From: Comamonas halotolerans
GTDB lineage: Bacteria > Pseudomonadota > Gammaproteobacteria > Burkholderiales > Burkholderiaceae_C
Assembly (NCBI RefSeq): GCF_030162935.1
Contig: NZ_JASAUZ010000034.1
Span: 62,001-126,000, forward strand
Direction: 5' to 3'
Length of the DNA stretch: 64,000 bases
Each line of letters starts with the position of its first letter. The stretch's first letter is position 1. Position numbers and translations under genes: made by a program. Shown piece by piece: positions 1 through 11,021 of the stretch. The notes under the pieces are model-generated. The model did no database searches and was not told the origin of the DNA. It was given only the letters and a program-made list of their open reading frames with translations.

Positions 1-2379
<2,379 letters not shown>

Positions 2380-2452
2380 GTCACATTCGTCGGGTTTTAC
2401 TGAGGGGTGACTGGCCGTAAACACGGCATAATTCACTCCTGAACCTAGGAAC

Positions 2453-2487
2453 ACCGCCGCGCGGCTCACTGCGCGGCGGTTTGCTTT
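2453..2487 (+). terminator. Rho-independent terminator after carB
   Basis: A GC-rich stem (CCGCCGCGC with GCGCGGCGG, 8-base loop) is followed by a T-rich run about 70 bases after the carB stop and about 110 bases before greA. It likely ends most carB transcripts. Confidence 0.75.
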
Positions 2488-2593
2488 TGGGGTGTCCCAA
2501 ACCAGCCACGTCGTGTGGCGCTCTGGACATGCCCTTGTGGCGCGACTGTGCAGGTTTGCACGTGTACGCCCAGCCGTATGTGGAGAAACTGAC

Positions 2594-3070
2594 ATGGCAA
2601 CTATTCCAATTACCAAGCGTGGTGCTGAAAAGCTCAAGGCCGAGCTGCAGCGTCTGAAGACCGTGGATCGCCCAGAAGTGATTCAGGCCATCGCTGAAGC
2701 GCGAGCCCAGGGGGACTTGAGCGAGAACGCCGAGTACGAGTCGGCCAAAGATCGCCAGGGCTTTATTGAAGGCCGCATCATGGAAGTCGAGGGCAAGCTC
2801 TCGGCGGCGCAAATCATTGACCCCACTGAACTGGAAGCCAATGGCCGCGTGGTGTTTGGTGCGACCGTAGATCTGGAAGATGAAGACACCGGCAATCAGG
2901 TCACCTATCAGATCGTGGGTGAAGATGAGGCAGATTTGAAGCACGGTCTGATCAACATTTCCAGTCCGATTGCACGTGCCCTGATTGGCAAGGAAGAGGG
3001 TGATACCGCCGAGGTGCAAGCCCCTGGTGGGGTACGCCGCTACGAAATCGTGGCCGTCAAATACCTCTAA
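2594..3070 (+). CDS. greA: Transcription elongation factor GreA
   Basis: GreA binds the RNA polymerase secondary channel and stimulates cleavage of backtracked transcripts. The ATG at 2594 gives 158 residues, the usual family length, starting [14 protein letters not shown]. The N-terminal coiled coil carries the acidic tip motif [14 protein letters not shown] (about residues 38-51) that positions catalytic metal. The C-terminal FKBP-like half ends with [11 protein letters not shown]. An in-frame ATG at 2492 lies close to the terminator and adds residues unlike the family, so I reject it as the start. The next gene starts 20 bases downstream and is probably co-transcribed. Confidence 0.97.
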   Translation: MATIPITKRGAEKLKAELQRLKTVDRPEVIQAIAEARAQGDLSENAEYESAKDRQGFIEGRIMEVEGKLSAAQIIDPTELEANGRVVFGATVDLEDEDTGNQVTYQIVGEDEADLKHGLINISSPIARALIGKEEGDTAEVQAPGGVRRYEIVAVKYL

Positions 3071-3089
3071 AACTACACGTACTCAGCAG

Positions 3090-3533
3090 ATGAGGCCAGC
3101 CACAGAATCACTCAAAATACCTCTGCTCTTGGCGGTTTTGTGGATGCTGGTGGCCAGTGTGAGTGTGTTGGCCGCGCCAGTCATCGTTGCCACCGTGCCA
3201 TATTGGCACGATGCACGTAGCTATCTGGCACAGCTTGGGTTGTGGCAGGCATGGATTTCGATTGCCGCCTGTGTGGGCCTGCTGGTGATATCCAGACGCA
3301 AGCATGCTGAGAGCGAGGAGGCATGGGCGCAAGGCGCTGTGTTGATCTATGTTTTGGGTGGGGTGTTGACCGCGATCTTGCTTAACTACGGAGTTTTGCC
3401 GCGCTGGTTGGTCAATTCGGCTTCATTGCTGCTGATGACTCAGGTGCTGGTGCTTGCGCTGTTGCACTGGTGCTGTGCGCTGTTGTGCTTGCGCAGTCTG
3501 CTGCGCTATCGCAAGGAACGTATGGGCGCATGA
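3090..3533 (+). CDS. Small integral membrane protein (DUF4149-like)
   Basis: This 147-residue protein has four predicted membrane segments: near residues 9-30 (LLLAVLWMLVASVSVLAAPVI), 46-62 (LGLWQAWISIAACVGLL), 79-98 and 107-130. It ends in a short basic tail (RYRKERMGA). Size, topology and position directly after greA fit the DUF4149 family found behind greA in Comamonadaceae, but I identify it by context and hydropathy, not by a strong motif. The ATG at 3090 is chosen because earlier in-frame starts lie inside greA. It is probably translated from the greA transcript, which ends at the hairpin just downstream. Function unknown. Confidence 0.8.
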   Translation: MRPATESLKIPLLLAVLWMLVASVSVLAAPVIVATVPYWHDARSYLAQLGLWQAWISIAACVGLLVISRRKHAESEEAWAQGAVLIYVLGGVLTAILLNYGVLPRWLVNSASLLLMTQVLVLALLHWCCALLCLRSLLRYRKERMGA

Positions 3534-3543
3534 ACACCGTGAG

Positions 3544-3579
3544 AAAAACCGCTGGGCGCAAAGCCGCAGCGGTTTTTTT
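3544..3579 (+). terminator. Rho-independent terminator after greA operon
   Basis: Inverted repeat AAAACCGCTG / CAGCGGTTTT with a GGCGCAAAGCCG centre and a run of seven T. It lies 10 bases after the membrane protein stop and separates it from the convergent Bug gene. Confidence 0.9.
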
Positions 3580-3610
3580 ATGGGTGCTTTCAAACGAGCT
3601 ATGCGGGTGC

Positions 3611-4651
3611 TCAGGTCGCTTGAAGGCTGCTGCCCATACGTGCCAGAACTTGACTCCAGTGTGCGACTTCCTGACGGATGAAGTCTGCATATTGCTCAGG
3701 ACTGGCGCTGGGCGCAATGTCTACCACCAGGGATTGCAACTGTTGCTTGACCTCTGCTGTCTGCAACGCGGCATTCAGGTGCTGGTGCAAAGTGCTGGCG
3801 ATATCTGCCGGCGTTTGGGCCGCAGCGAACAGGCCAAACCAGCCTTCGTTGCTGACTGTGGAATGACCCGCTTCACGCAGTGTGGGTAGTTGGGCGTAGA
3901 AGTGGCTGCGTGCGCGTGACGCTGTGGCCAGAGCGATCAGCTTGCCCGATTCAAGATATGAGCCCAATGCGCCTGCTGTGACAAAGAAGGCGTCTACACG
4001 GCCGCCTGTCAAATCCTGCAAGGCAAAGGGGCTGCCTCGGTAAGGCACATGCAAGCCCTCGATTTCGAGCGACGAAGCCATCAAATGCCCCAGCAAATGC
4101 GCACCAGAGCCGACGCCAGTGGATGCGTAGCTGAAGCTGCCTTTTTGCTTCCAGATGCGCAGCGCTTTTTTCAATGTTTGGGGTCCGTTGGCGGGCACCA
4201 CCAGCACAGATGCTGTGTTGCCAATCTGGCCAATCGGCGTGAAGCCGGTGATGGGGTCGTAAGGGCGCGGATTTTGCATCAACGGGGAGAGCACGTTGGG
4301 TGCAATCTGCCCCAGCAGCAGCGTATACCCATCATTTTTGGACTGTGACACCAGTTTGGAGCCGATGGTGCCACCCGCGCCGGGCTTGTTGTCCACAATC
4401 ACCTCGCGTGCCAAGCTGTGTGACAGCGCTTGGGCGATCACGCGGGCTACGCCATCGGTGGCTCCTCCGGCAGGCCCGCCGACGATGATGGTGACGGCTT
4501 TTCCGGGTACTGCTGGCAAGGTGAGCAGCGGTGCTGCTGCATGCGCAGCATGCAAACCCCAGGGGGTAGCCACAGCGCTGGCTGAGGCAGCCAGCGACCA
4601 ACGCAGCCATGTGCGGCGAGAGGTGAGAGCGGAGTGGAGAGAGGCAGTCAT
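3611..4651 (-). CDS. Bug-family (TctC-like) periplasmic substrate-binding protein
   Basis: This 346-residue protein has an N-terminal export signal (basic TSRRTWLRWS, then a hydrophobic stretch ending HAAHAAAP near residue 40) and a Bug/TctC fold. Family marks are the GGPAGGATDGVARVIA motif near residue 58, the DNKPGAGGTIG loop near 86, and VPYRGS around 200. Bug proteins bind carboxylates or other small organic acids, either for tripartite tricarboxylate transporters or as sensors. No tctA/tctB is adjacent, as for most Bug genes. It lies 91 bases downstream of a TauD-like dioxygenase on the same strand, so the two may handle the same compound. The ligand cannot be read from the sequence. Confidence 0.92.
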   Translation of the reverse strand: MTASLHSALTSRRTWLRWSLAASASAVATPWGLHAAHAAAPLLTLPAVPGKAVTIIVGGPAGGATDGVARVIAQALSHSLAREVIVDNKPGAGGTIGSKLVSQSKNDGYTLLLGQIAPNVLSPLMQNPRPYDPITGFTPIGQIGNTASVLVVPANGPQTLKKALRIWKQKGSFSYASTGVGSGAHLLGHLMASSLEIEGLHVPYRGSPFALQDLTGGRVDAFFVTAGALGSYLESGKLIALATASRARSHFYAQLPTLREAGHSTVSNEGWFGLFAAAQTPADIASTLHQHLNAALQTAEVKQQLQSLVVDIAPSASPEQYADFIRQEVAHWSQVLARMGSSLQAT

Positions 4652-4742
4652 GTTGGGAAAATCAGGTCGTGGCTAGCCTGGCTCTGCCCAAGTACGGCGT
4701 ACTTCAGCAGCAGGGTGGCAAGTGTGGAAATGAAGGGTTCGC

Positions 4743-5666
4743 TCAGGCGGCTGCAGTGGCGCCAACCTGGGTGCGATGCATGTAGCGGCGTGCACTTGCG
4801 TCAAAAGCGTCGCGGCGGTGCAAGGTGACGTTGTTGTTCCAGGCCACCAGGTCGCCGACTTGCCATTGCTGACTCCAGGTCAGGTGCGGCTGTGTGGCGT
4901 GCGCCCACAGAGCGTCCAGCAAGGCTTCGCTGTCTTCGAGGCTCAGGCCTTGCACGTAGGCATTACGACGGCGGCCCAGGTACAGGCTTTGCCGTCCGGT
5001 GCTGTTATCTACACGCACCAGAGGATGCACTGCGCCCACGGTCAGGCGTGGGTCTGTGTTGTCTGCAAAACCAAGGCGCAACTGACCAGCACTATTGCGG
5101 CTGGCATCGTGTACGCAATGCAATCCAGCAATTTGCTCTTTCAAATCGGCGGGCAGAGTCTCATAAGCGGCGTACATATTGGCAAAGTGGGTGTCGCCTC
5201 CGCTGTCAGGCACTTCCCGGCCCAACAGCAGCGCTGCCTTGGGCGGATCGGGTTTGTAGGTCATATCTGCATGCCAGACAGCCTCACCATCACCCAGCGC
5301 GCCAATGGGCTTGCCTTCCTGTTTGAGATTGGAGATGACAGCCACTTCCAGCGGTAGCTCAGCGGTGCTGGCATGCCATTGAGCTGCTGCTTGAGGACGT
5401 TGGTCCAGAGGGCCAAAGTAAGCGGAAAAGCGGATGTGGTCTTGCACACTCAAATGAGATTGACCACGAAAACGCAGTACCAAGTGTGCATCCCAGGCGG
5501 CTTGCAAGGCCTGTACTGTGGCTGTGTTCAGCGGCTTGGACAAGTCCAGTCCGCTGATATCGGCTGCCAGGGCTTTTCCAGAAGGCGTAATGGTGAATGG
5601 AAAAACGAATGAAGAAGTAGAAGAAGCAAGCGCGGCAGACATGGAGCAGAACAGCAAATCAATCAA
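4743..5666 (-). CDS. TauD/TfdA-family Fe(II)/2-oxoglutarate dioxygenase
   Basis: Members oxidise small acids, such as taurine or phenoxyacetates, with Fe(II), O2 and 2-oxoglutarate. The 2-His-1-carboxylate iron site is complete: HAD in VWHADMTYKPDPP near residue 133 and the distal His in NNNVTLHRRDAFD near 283. The 2-oxoglutarate-binding Arg is in RRYMHRT near 295. Length (307) is normal. Two starts are possible: 5666, with AGGA about 12 bases upstream, or ATG 5642 (MSAALASS), which lacks a clear ribosome site. A TTG- and AT-rich stretch at 5680-5740 may hold the promoter. The downstream Bug gene suggests a linked uptake role. Substrate unknown; too generic to name TauD. Confidence 0.92.
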   Translation of the reverse strand: MIDLLFCSMSAALASSTSSFVFPFTITPSGKALAADISGLDLSKPLNTATVQALQAAWDAHLVLRFRGQSHLSVQDHIRFSAYFGPLDQRPQAAAQWHASTAELPLEVAVISNLKQEGKPIGALGDGEAVWHADMTYKPDPPKAALLLGREVPDSGGDTHFANMYAAYETLPADLKEQIAGLHCVHDASRNSAGQLRLGFADNTDPRLTVGAVHPLVRVDNSTGRQSLYLGRRRNAYVQGLSLEDSEALLDALWAHATQPHLTWSQQWQVGDLVAWNNNVTLHRRDAFDASARRYMHRTQVGATAAA

Positions 5667-5763
5667 TGGATGCTGATCCTAGGGAAAACGCTTTATTCCT
5701 GGAACAATTAATAAGTAGGTTTTTTATTTCCAACTTATCTTTTGAGGCTGGATTGCTTGCAAT

Positions 5764-6081
5764 CTAGGCCAAAGCTTGCTGCCCGATGGCCTGTAAAAAG
5801 ACTTCACCGTCGGACAAGCTGAGGTCGGCTGCGCGCAGGGTGGCCTGCAACATCGGATCTAGCTTGTGGCAGTGGCGCAAATCGGCCACATGGTGGCCGT
5901 TCAACTGGACGGCCCAAAGCGTGGACATGCCTTCGACAGCGGGTAAGTAATCGCTCAGAGGTCCGTATGGATGCAGCAACTCCAACAGGGTCATGCCATC
6001 TGCCAGCGGTAGTTGCAGGCGATGGGGCGCCTGCATGTCATCCCCAGGGGCAACGCTGTCTCGCGTCAATGTAATCAGCAT
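5764..6081 (-). CDS. Hypothetical protein, 105 aa
   Basis: A soluble 105-residue protein with a good ribosome site (AAGGAGC 7 bases before ATG 6081). The start MLITLTRD, a middle run of Leu-rich segments and a Leu/Ala-rich end (GEVFLQAIGQQALA) give no recognised motif. The general plan, a short beta-rich start then MTLLELLHPYGPL, resembles small ubiquitin-like or sulfur-carrier folds, but it lacks the terminal GG of those carriers. It lies 99 bases downstream of fumC on the same strand and could be read from the fumC promoter, although this gap has no obvious hairpin. Function unknown. Confidence 0.7.
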   Translation of the reverse strand: MLITLTRDSVAPGDDMQAPHRLQLPLADGMTLLELLHPYGPLSDYLPAVEGMSTLWAVQLNGHHVADLRHCHKLDPMLQATLRAADLSLSDGEVFLQAIGQQALA

Positions 6082-6180
6082 GAGAGTTGCTCCTTATCTT
6101 TGCCCCGGCGCGCAGCGACTTGCCAACGTGTAGCACCAGAAAGATGCAAAGGCTGCGTACGCTGAAGCAGCGTACAAGCG

Positions 6181-7572
6181 TTAGAGGTTGCCCACCATCT
6201 GCTTGGCAACCACCCATTGATCGAACTGCTCGGCCGTCAGGTGCCCGCTCGCAATCGCGGCATCACGCAGGCTGCTTCCTTCCTTGTGCGCCTTTTTGGC
6301 AATCAAGGCGGCCTTGTCGTAGCCGATGTGAGGGTTCAATGCCGTCACCAGCATGAGCGAGCGGTTGACCAGCTCTTCAATGCGAGCCACATTGGGTTCG
6401 ATGCCCACAGCGCAATGGTCATTGAAGCTCACCATGCCATCGGCCAGCAGGCGCACGCTTTGCAGGAAGTTGTGCGCCACCATGGGGCGGAACACGTTCA
6501 GCTCAAAGTTGCCCGAGGCGCCGCCAAAGTTGATGGCTACATCGTTGCCGAACACTTGGGCGCAGAGCATGGTCACCGCTTCTGACTGTGTGGGGTTGAC
6601 CTTGCCGGGCATGATGGACGAGCCGGGCTCATTCTCGGGGATGGAGATTTCTCCCAGCCCGCTGCGCGGCCCGCTGGCCAGCCAGCGCACATCGTTGGCA
6701 ATCTTCATCAGGCTGGCGGCCAGTGTTTTGAGCGCGCCATGGGCGTGCACCAGCGCGTCACAGCTGGCCAGCGCTTCAAACTTGTTGGGCGATGTCACAA
6801 ATGCATAGCCGGTCTGCTTGGCCAGCTCCTGCGCCACGCCTTCTGCGTAGCCCTTGGGGGCGTTCAAGCCCGTGCCCACTGCGGTGCCGCCCAGTGCCAG
6901 TTCGTGCAAATGTGCCAGCGCGGCGCGTACATGCTTTTCACTGTGATCCAGTTGGGCCACCCAGCCCGAAATCTCCTGGCCCAATGTGAGCGGTGTGGCG
7001 TCTTGCAAGTGGGTGCGGCCAATCTTCACGATCTCGGCAAACGCCTCGCTTTTGGCCTGCAGCGTGGCGCGCAGTTTGGCGATGGCGGGCAGCAGCTTGC
7101 TTTCGATGGCTGTGACGGCTGCGACGTGCATGGCAGTGGGGTAGACGTCGTTGCTGGATTGGCTTTTGTTGACGTCGTCGTTGGGGTGGATCAGTCGCGC
7201 TTCGCCGCGTTCACCACCGAGGAGTTCGCTGGCGCGGTTGGCCAACACCTCGTTCACATTCATATTGGTTTGCGTGCCCGAGCCAGTTTGCCAGACCACC
7301 AGCGGAAATTCATCGGGGTGCTTGCCGGCCAGCACTTCATCGGCAGCAGCGTTGATGGCTTGTGCCTTCTGTGCATCCAGCAAGCCGAGTTGGTGATTGA
7401 CGGTGGCGCTGGCCTTTTTGACCTGAGCCAGCGCGAAGATGATCTCACGCGGCTGCTGTTCTCCGCTGATGTCGAAGTTCTGGAGTGAACGCTGGGTTTG
7501 TGCGCCCCAGAGTTTGTTCGCTGGAACAGCGATGGGGCCAAAAGTGTCTTTTTCGAGACGAGTCGCAGTCAT
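6181..7572 (-). CDS. fumC: Fumarate hydratase class II
   Basis: FumC reversibly hydrates fumarate to L-malate in the TCA cycle and needs no iron. The 463-residue protein starts [14 protein letters not shown]. It carries the fumarase/aspartase superfamily signature [13 protein letters not shown] (near residue 318), the [14 protein letters not shown] segment (near 99) and the [16 protein letters not shown] region (near 185). The ATG at 7572 has GGAG upstream; a longer frame to 7647 adds non-homologous residues. It is divergent from fumA, with a 265-base shared region holding a Fur-box-like palindrome that overlaps a plausible fumC -35. That suggests induction when iron is scarce. Confidence 0.98.
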   Translation of the reverse strand: MTATRLEKDTFGPIAVPANKLWGAQTQRSLQNFDISGEQQPREIIFALAQVKKASATVNHQLGLLDAQKAQAINAAADEVLAGKHPDEFPLVVWQTGSGTQTNMNVNEVLANRASELLGGERGEARLIHPNDDVNKSQSSNDVYPTAMHVAAVTAIESKLLPAIAKLRATLQAKSEAFAEIVKIGRTHLQDATPLTLGQEISGWVAQLDHSEKHVRAALAHLHELALGGTAVGTGLNAPKGYAEGVAQELAKQTGYAFVTSPNKFEALASCDALVHAHGALKTLAASLMKIANDVRWLASGPRSGLGEISIPENEPGSSIMPGKVNPTQSEAVTMLCAQVFGNDVAINFGGASGNFELNVFRPMVAHNFLQSVRLLADGMVSFNDHCAVGIEPNVARIEELVNRSLMLVTALNPHIGYDKAALIAKKAHKEGSSLRDAAIASGHLTAEQFDQWVVAKQMVGNL

Positions 7573-7680
7573 GGTGCAAAGCTCCGTAAAGGTGCTGCGG
7601 CATGGGTTGCTGGAACCGGGTTCTGGCTGCCTCTTCTTGCCGCTCAAGGGGTGAAGAAAGTCTGATGTTAACGCAGTGCC

Positions 7681-7695
7681 TGAGAGTAATTCTCA
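7681..7695. promoter_or_regulatory. Putative Fur box between fumC and fumA
   Basis: TGAGAGTAATTCTCA is a 7-1-7 palindrome with one mismatched pair and agrees with the Fur core TGATAATNATTATCA at 11 of 14 positions. Reading towards fumC, TTGAGA inside the palindrome followed 18 bases later by GTTAAC could be a -35/-10 pair. Occupancy would then block fumC under iron-replete conditions. This is inference from pattern only. Confidence 0.5.
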
Positions 7696-7837
7696 ATCAC
7701 TCCCATCGATGTGCCCCTATTGCCAAGTCCTATATAAGACTTGTAGGTCTTTGCCTCGCTTTCCGTTCCAGAAGGGCTGATAATTGACGGGATTTTTTGC
7801 GCGCAACCGGCGCTACAACAACCAGAGAAGCTCCACG

Positions 7838-9391
7838 ATGACCACCTCCATCCGTCAGCAGGACCTGATCGATTCGATCGCAGGTGCCCTCCAGTACATC
7901 AGCTACTACCACACGCCGGATTTCATCCAGCATTTGGCCCGTGCTTATGAGCGCGAGCAAAGCCCTGCCGCCAAGGATGCCATGGCGCAAATCCTGACCA
8001 ACTCCAAGATGGCTGCCACCGGTCAGCGCCCAATCTGCCAGGACACTGGCATTGTGAACGTGTTCCTGAAGGTTGGCATGGACATCCAGTGGGCCGACTT
8101 CACCATGGGACTGGAAGATGCCATCAACGAAGGTGTCCGTCGTGGTTACAACCATCCAGACAACACGCTGCGTGCTTCCGTGGTCGCAGACCCGCACTTC
8201 AAGCGCAAGAACACCAAGGACAACACGCCTGCCGTGATCAATGTGCAGATCGTGCCCGGCAATACCGTGGAAGTGACCGTGGCGGCCAAGGGCGGCGGCT
8301 CCGAGAACAAGTCCAAGATGATCATGATGAACCCCAGTGACGATCTGGTGGACTGGGTGCTCAAGACCATCCCCACCATGGGCGCTGGCTGGTGCCCACC
8401 CGGCATGATCGGTATCGGCATTGGCGGCACCGCGGAAAAGGCGACCTTGCTGGCCAAGGAAAGCCTGATGGAAGACCTGAACATGTATGAGCTGCAGGAA
8501 AAGGCAGCCAGCGGTGCAGAGTTGGATGATGTGGAAAAGCTGCGCCTGGAGCTGTACGAAAAGATCAATGCGCTGGGCATTGGCGCGCAAGGCCTGGGTG
8601 GCCTGACCACGGTGCTGGACGTCAAGATCAATATGTACCCCACGCACGCGGCTTCCAAGCCTGTGGCAATGATCCCCAACTGTGCGGCCACTCGCCATGC
8701 CCACTTTGTCCTGGATGGCTCCGGCCCCGTGTTCCTGGACCCTCCATCCATGGACGTGTGGCCCAAGCTGGACTGGGCACCAGACTACAACAAGTCCAAG
8801 CGCGTGGATCTGAACACGCTGACCAAGGAAGAGGTCGCTTCATGGAAGCCTGGTGATACCTTGCTGCTCAACGGCAAGATGTTGACCGGCCGCGATGCTG
8901 CGCACAAGCGCATTCAGGACATGCTGGCCAAGGGCGAGCCACTGCCAGTGGATTTCACCAACCGCGTGATCTACTACGTCGGCCCTGTGGATCCTGTGCG
9001 TGACGAAGTGGTTGGCCCAGCAGGTCCCACCACCGCTACCCGCATGGACAAGTTCACCGACATGATGCTGGAGAAGACCGGTCTGATCGCCATGATCGGC
9101 AAGTCCGAGCGTGGGCCAGTCGCCATTGAATCCATCAAGAACCACAAGTCGGCCTATCTGATGGCTGTGGGTGGTGCAGCGTACCTGGTCTCCAAGGCCA
9201 TCAAGGCTGCCAAGATCGTGGGCTTTGAAGACCTGGGCATGGAAGCCATCTACGAATTCGATGTGGTCGACATGCCCGTGACTGTGGCCGTGGATGCCGG
9301 CGGCACCAGCGCTCACATCACTGGCCCTGCTATCTGGAAAGAGAAGATTGCAACGGGTGAGTTCAAAGGCATCAGCGTCGCTGGTGCATGA
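7838..9391 (+). CDS. fumA: Fumarate hydratase class I (Fe-S)
   Basis: Class I fumarase is a [4Fe-4S] hydro-lyase that converts fumarate to malate. This 517-residue single-chain form fuses the alpha part (residues about 1-300) and beta part (about 330-510). Conserved cysteines that could hold the cluster are in RPICQDTGI (near residue 67), GWCPPGMIGIGIGG (near 186) and NCAATRHAHF (near 280). The beta part shows YYVGPVDP, GPAGPTTATRMD and VDAGGTSAHI. The ATG at 7838 (MTTSIRQQDLI) is preferred over an in-frame ATG at 7784 because homology begins there. It is divergent from fumC, so iron-dependent and iron-free isozymes share one control region. A clear terminator follows. Confidence 0.97.
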   Translation: MTTSIRQQDLIDSIAGALQYISYYHTPDFIQHLARAYEREQSPAAKDAMAQILTNSKMAATGQRPICQDTGIVNVFLKVGMDIQWADFTMGLEDAINEGVRRGYNHPDNTLRASVVADPHFKRKNTKDNTPAVINVQIVPGNTVEVTVAAKGGGSENKSKMIMMNPSDDLVDWVLKTIPTMGAGWCPPGMIGIGIGGTAEKATLLAKESLMEDLNMYELQEKAASGAELDDVEKLRLELYEKINALGIGAQGLGGLTTVLDVKINMYPTHAASKPVAMIPNCAATRHAHFVLDGSGPVFLDPPSMDVWPKLDWAPDYNKSKRVDLNTLTKEEVASWKPGDTLLLNGKMLTGRDAAHKRIQDMLAKGEPLPVDFTNRVIYYVGPVDPVRDEVVGPAGPTTATRMDKFTDMMLEKTGLIAMIGKSERGPVAIESIKNHKSAYLMAVGGAAYLVSKAIKAAKIVGFEDLGMEAIYEFDVVDMPVTVAVDAGGTSAHITGPAIWKEKIATGEFKGISVAGA

Positions 9392-9420
9392 ACTGCGCAG
9401 TAGCAAATAAGCTGCTAATG

Positions 9421-9443
9421 AAAACCGCCTTCGGGCGGTTTTT
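9421..9443 (+). terminator. Rho-independent terminator after fumA
   Basis: CCGCC-TTCG-GGCGG stem-loop with flanking A run and T run, 30 bases after the fumA stop. UUCG-type loop typical of strong terminators. Confidence 0.92.
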
Positions 9444-9578
9444 TGTTGACTTGAAAGCTACCGCCAGCAAGCATCCAAGCACGTTGCTTGCCCACATTCG
9501 TGTGGCTATGATCCATGCATTTGTGGGACATGCTGCTTCGCAGCAGCAAGACGCAGACAAACCAGATCGGAGAGCGTT

Positions 9579-10007
9579 ATGGAAACCCAAGAGCTGCATC
9601 GAGGTCGCCTGATTGATCACATTCAGCTGGTCGTGCGAGATTTGGCTGCCAGCCAAAGATTTTACGAAGCAGTGATGGCTGCGCTGGGTGTGCCTCTCGG
9701 CGGAGCCGGCGATGGATACTTCTGGGTGGATGAGCTGTTTGTCACTGCCGCCGACAGCCCTGCCGCTCTGGGGGCGCTCACAGGCCGGCATCACCTGGCA
9801 TTCCAGGCGCGAGATCCGGACATGGTGAGCAAGTTTTACCAGGCAGCACTGGCGCATGGCGGCACAGACAATGGTGCGCCGGGTGAGCGGGCCTATCATC
9901 CGGGCTACTACGCAGCATTTGTTCTTGATCCAGACGGCAACAACATTGAAGCGGTCTACCATGGGCCAGCGAGTCGAAGTGCCGCCTCAGTGCACATAAC
10001 GTTCTGA
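9579..10007 (+). CDS. VOC-superfamily (glyoxalase/bleomycin-resistance-like) protein
   Basis: A 142-residue single-domain VOC protein. The N-terminal half begins with IDHIQLVVRDLAASQRFYEAV (His near residue 14, a typical metal ligand), and the second half with HHLAFQARDPDMVSKFY. The closing strand YYAAFVLDPDGNNIEAVYHGP supplies the conserved Glu near residue 129. Such proteins are metal-dependent lyases, isomerases or dioxygenases, or bind drugs; the substrate here is not readable. The ATG at 9579 is preceded by GGAGAG about 9 bases upstream. It stands alone, after the fumA terminator and before a methyltransferase gene. Confidence 0.88.
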   Translation: METQELHRGRLIDHIQLVVRDLAASQRFYEAVMAALGVPLGGAGDGYFWVDELFVTAADSPAALGALTGRHHLAFQARDPDMVSKFYQAALAHGGTDNGAPGERAYHPGYYAAFVLDPDGNNIEAVYHGPASRSAASVHITF

Positions 10008-10146
10008 ACGGAGTGGTCTGAAGACCCAGTCACTGGCTTCGCTGCCTGCCAAACATGGTTGTGTGCCATAGGCCATAGGCTGTTGTGGTCGGAATGGCAA
10101 AGACTCCTTGTATCTTGGCGTGCTTTTCTATGCCAGCATGTATGGC

Positions 10147-10749
10147 ATGAACCGTATGCACGCTCCTTCCTGCGAAAACAACCAGGCACCGATTTTCGAA
10201 GTGCTGCAGCACGCCTTCGCTGATCGCAAGCATGTCCTGGAAATCGGCTCTGGTACAGGTCAGCACAGCGTCTACTTTGCTCCTCGTTTGCCGCATCTGA
10301 TCTGGCAGACCAGTGAGCTTCCTGCGCTGCATGCAGGTATTGCCGCATGGCATGCGCATTTGCCCTCACCCAACTTACGCTTGCCTGTGGAGATGGACTT
10401 GTCCTGCAGTCCCTGGCCGCAGACAGAGAGTGGTGCATTCGATGCAGCCTTTACCAGCAATACCTTGCACATAGTGGCTTGGCCGTTGGTTGAGCGGCTC
10501 TTTGCCTTATTGGGGCAACATTTGCCTGCAGGCGGTGTATTGGTGGTCTACGGTCCGTTCAACTACGGGGGAATGTTCACCACTGAGAGCAACCGCGCTT
10601 TTGATGCGTGGCTGAAAGCACGTGATGCATCCAGTGGCATTCGCGATTTCGAAGCAGTTCAGGAACTGGCCGCGCAGCATGGCTTGCACTTGGCGGCAGA
10701 CCATGCCATGCCTGCCAACAACCGGTGCTTGGTGTTTGTAATGAGTTGA
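10147..10749 (+). CDS. DUF938 family SAM-dependent methyltransferase-like protein
   Basis: A class I Rossmann-type methyltransferase of about 200 residues. Motif I is VLEIGSGTGQHSVYFA near residue 30; the preceding HAPSCENNQAPIFEVL and the later FTSNTLHIVAWPLVERLF and VYGPFNYGG segments are hallmarks of DUF938. Family members have no well-established substrate. No start has a good ribosome site; I choose ATG 10147 because the family normally starts just before the (Y/H)APSCE motif, but 10108, 10138 and 10156 are possible. The gene-poor patch begins directly after its stop. Confidence 0.88.
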   Translation: MNRMHAPSCENNQAPIFEVLQHAFADRKHVLEIGSGTGQHSVYFAPRLPHLIWQTSELPALHAGIAAWHAHLPSPNLRLPVEMDLSCSPWPQTESGAFDAAFTSNTLHIVAWPLVERLFALLGQHLPAGGVLVVYGPFNYGGMFTTESNRAFDAWLKARDASSGIRDFEAVQELAAQHGLHLAADHAMPANNRCLVFVMS

Positions 10750-10829
10750 CCAACAGCATGCTTGGCTTATTAAGGAACCTTTGAAAAACTCGCGCACACA
10801 TGTGCACCGGGAGGCAGAAGCATCCGGGC

Positions 10830-11021
10830 CTAAAGCGTGAGTTTCTGAAGAAGATGCAGCAGTTCTTTCTCTGCAAAGATCTGCTTGCGTCGTTCCTGTG
10901 AGGGGTGTAAAGGGTGGACAGGCGTTGTTGCAAAAAGCTTGTCCGCCAAGTTGTAGGCTTGGTGCATGAGTCCGTCCTGTAAGCTTCGCACTGGAAGCAA
11001 TACAACGCCTGCCTAAAAGCC
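10830..11021 (-). pseudogene. Decayed coding remnant, C-terminal fragment
   Basis: On the minus strand one frame gives about 60 protein-like residues ending at a stop at 10830: AGVVLLPVRSLQDGLMHQ, then YNLADKLFATTPVHPLHPSQ, then ERRKQIFAEKELLHLLQK. No start or ribosome site precedes it. The upstream frame is broken by a stop, while another minus frame continues upstream (VNESRAF) as if after a frameshift. I do not recognise the family. It may be the tail of a degraded chromosomal gene rather than a transposase, since no DDE-type motif is seen. Confidence 0.35.

Noticed and set aside
2492-2593. An upstream start for greA
   Set aside because: The added residues lie close to the carB terminator and are unlike any GreA N-terminus; the ATG at 2594 gives the standard 158 residues.
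7730-8704. A 324-codon minus-strand frame over fumA
   Set aside because: Reverse-strand image of the fumarase gene; His-rich low-complexity, no start signal.
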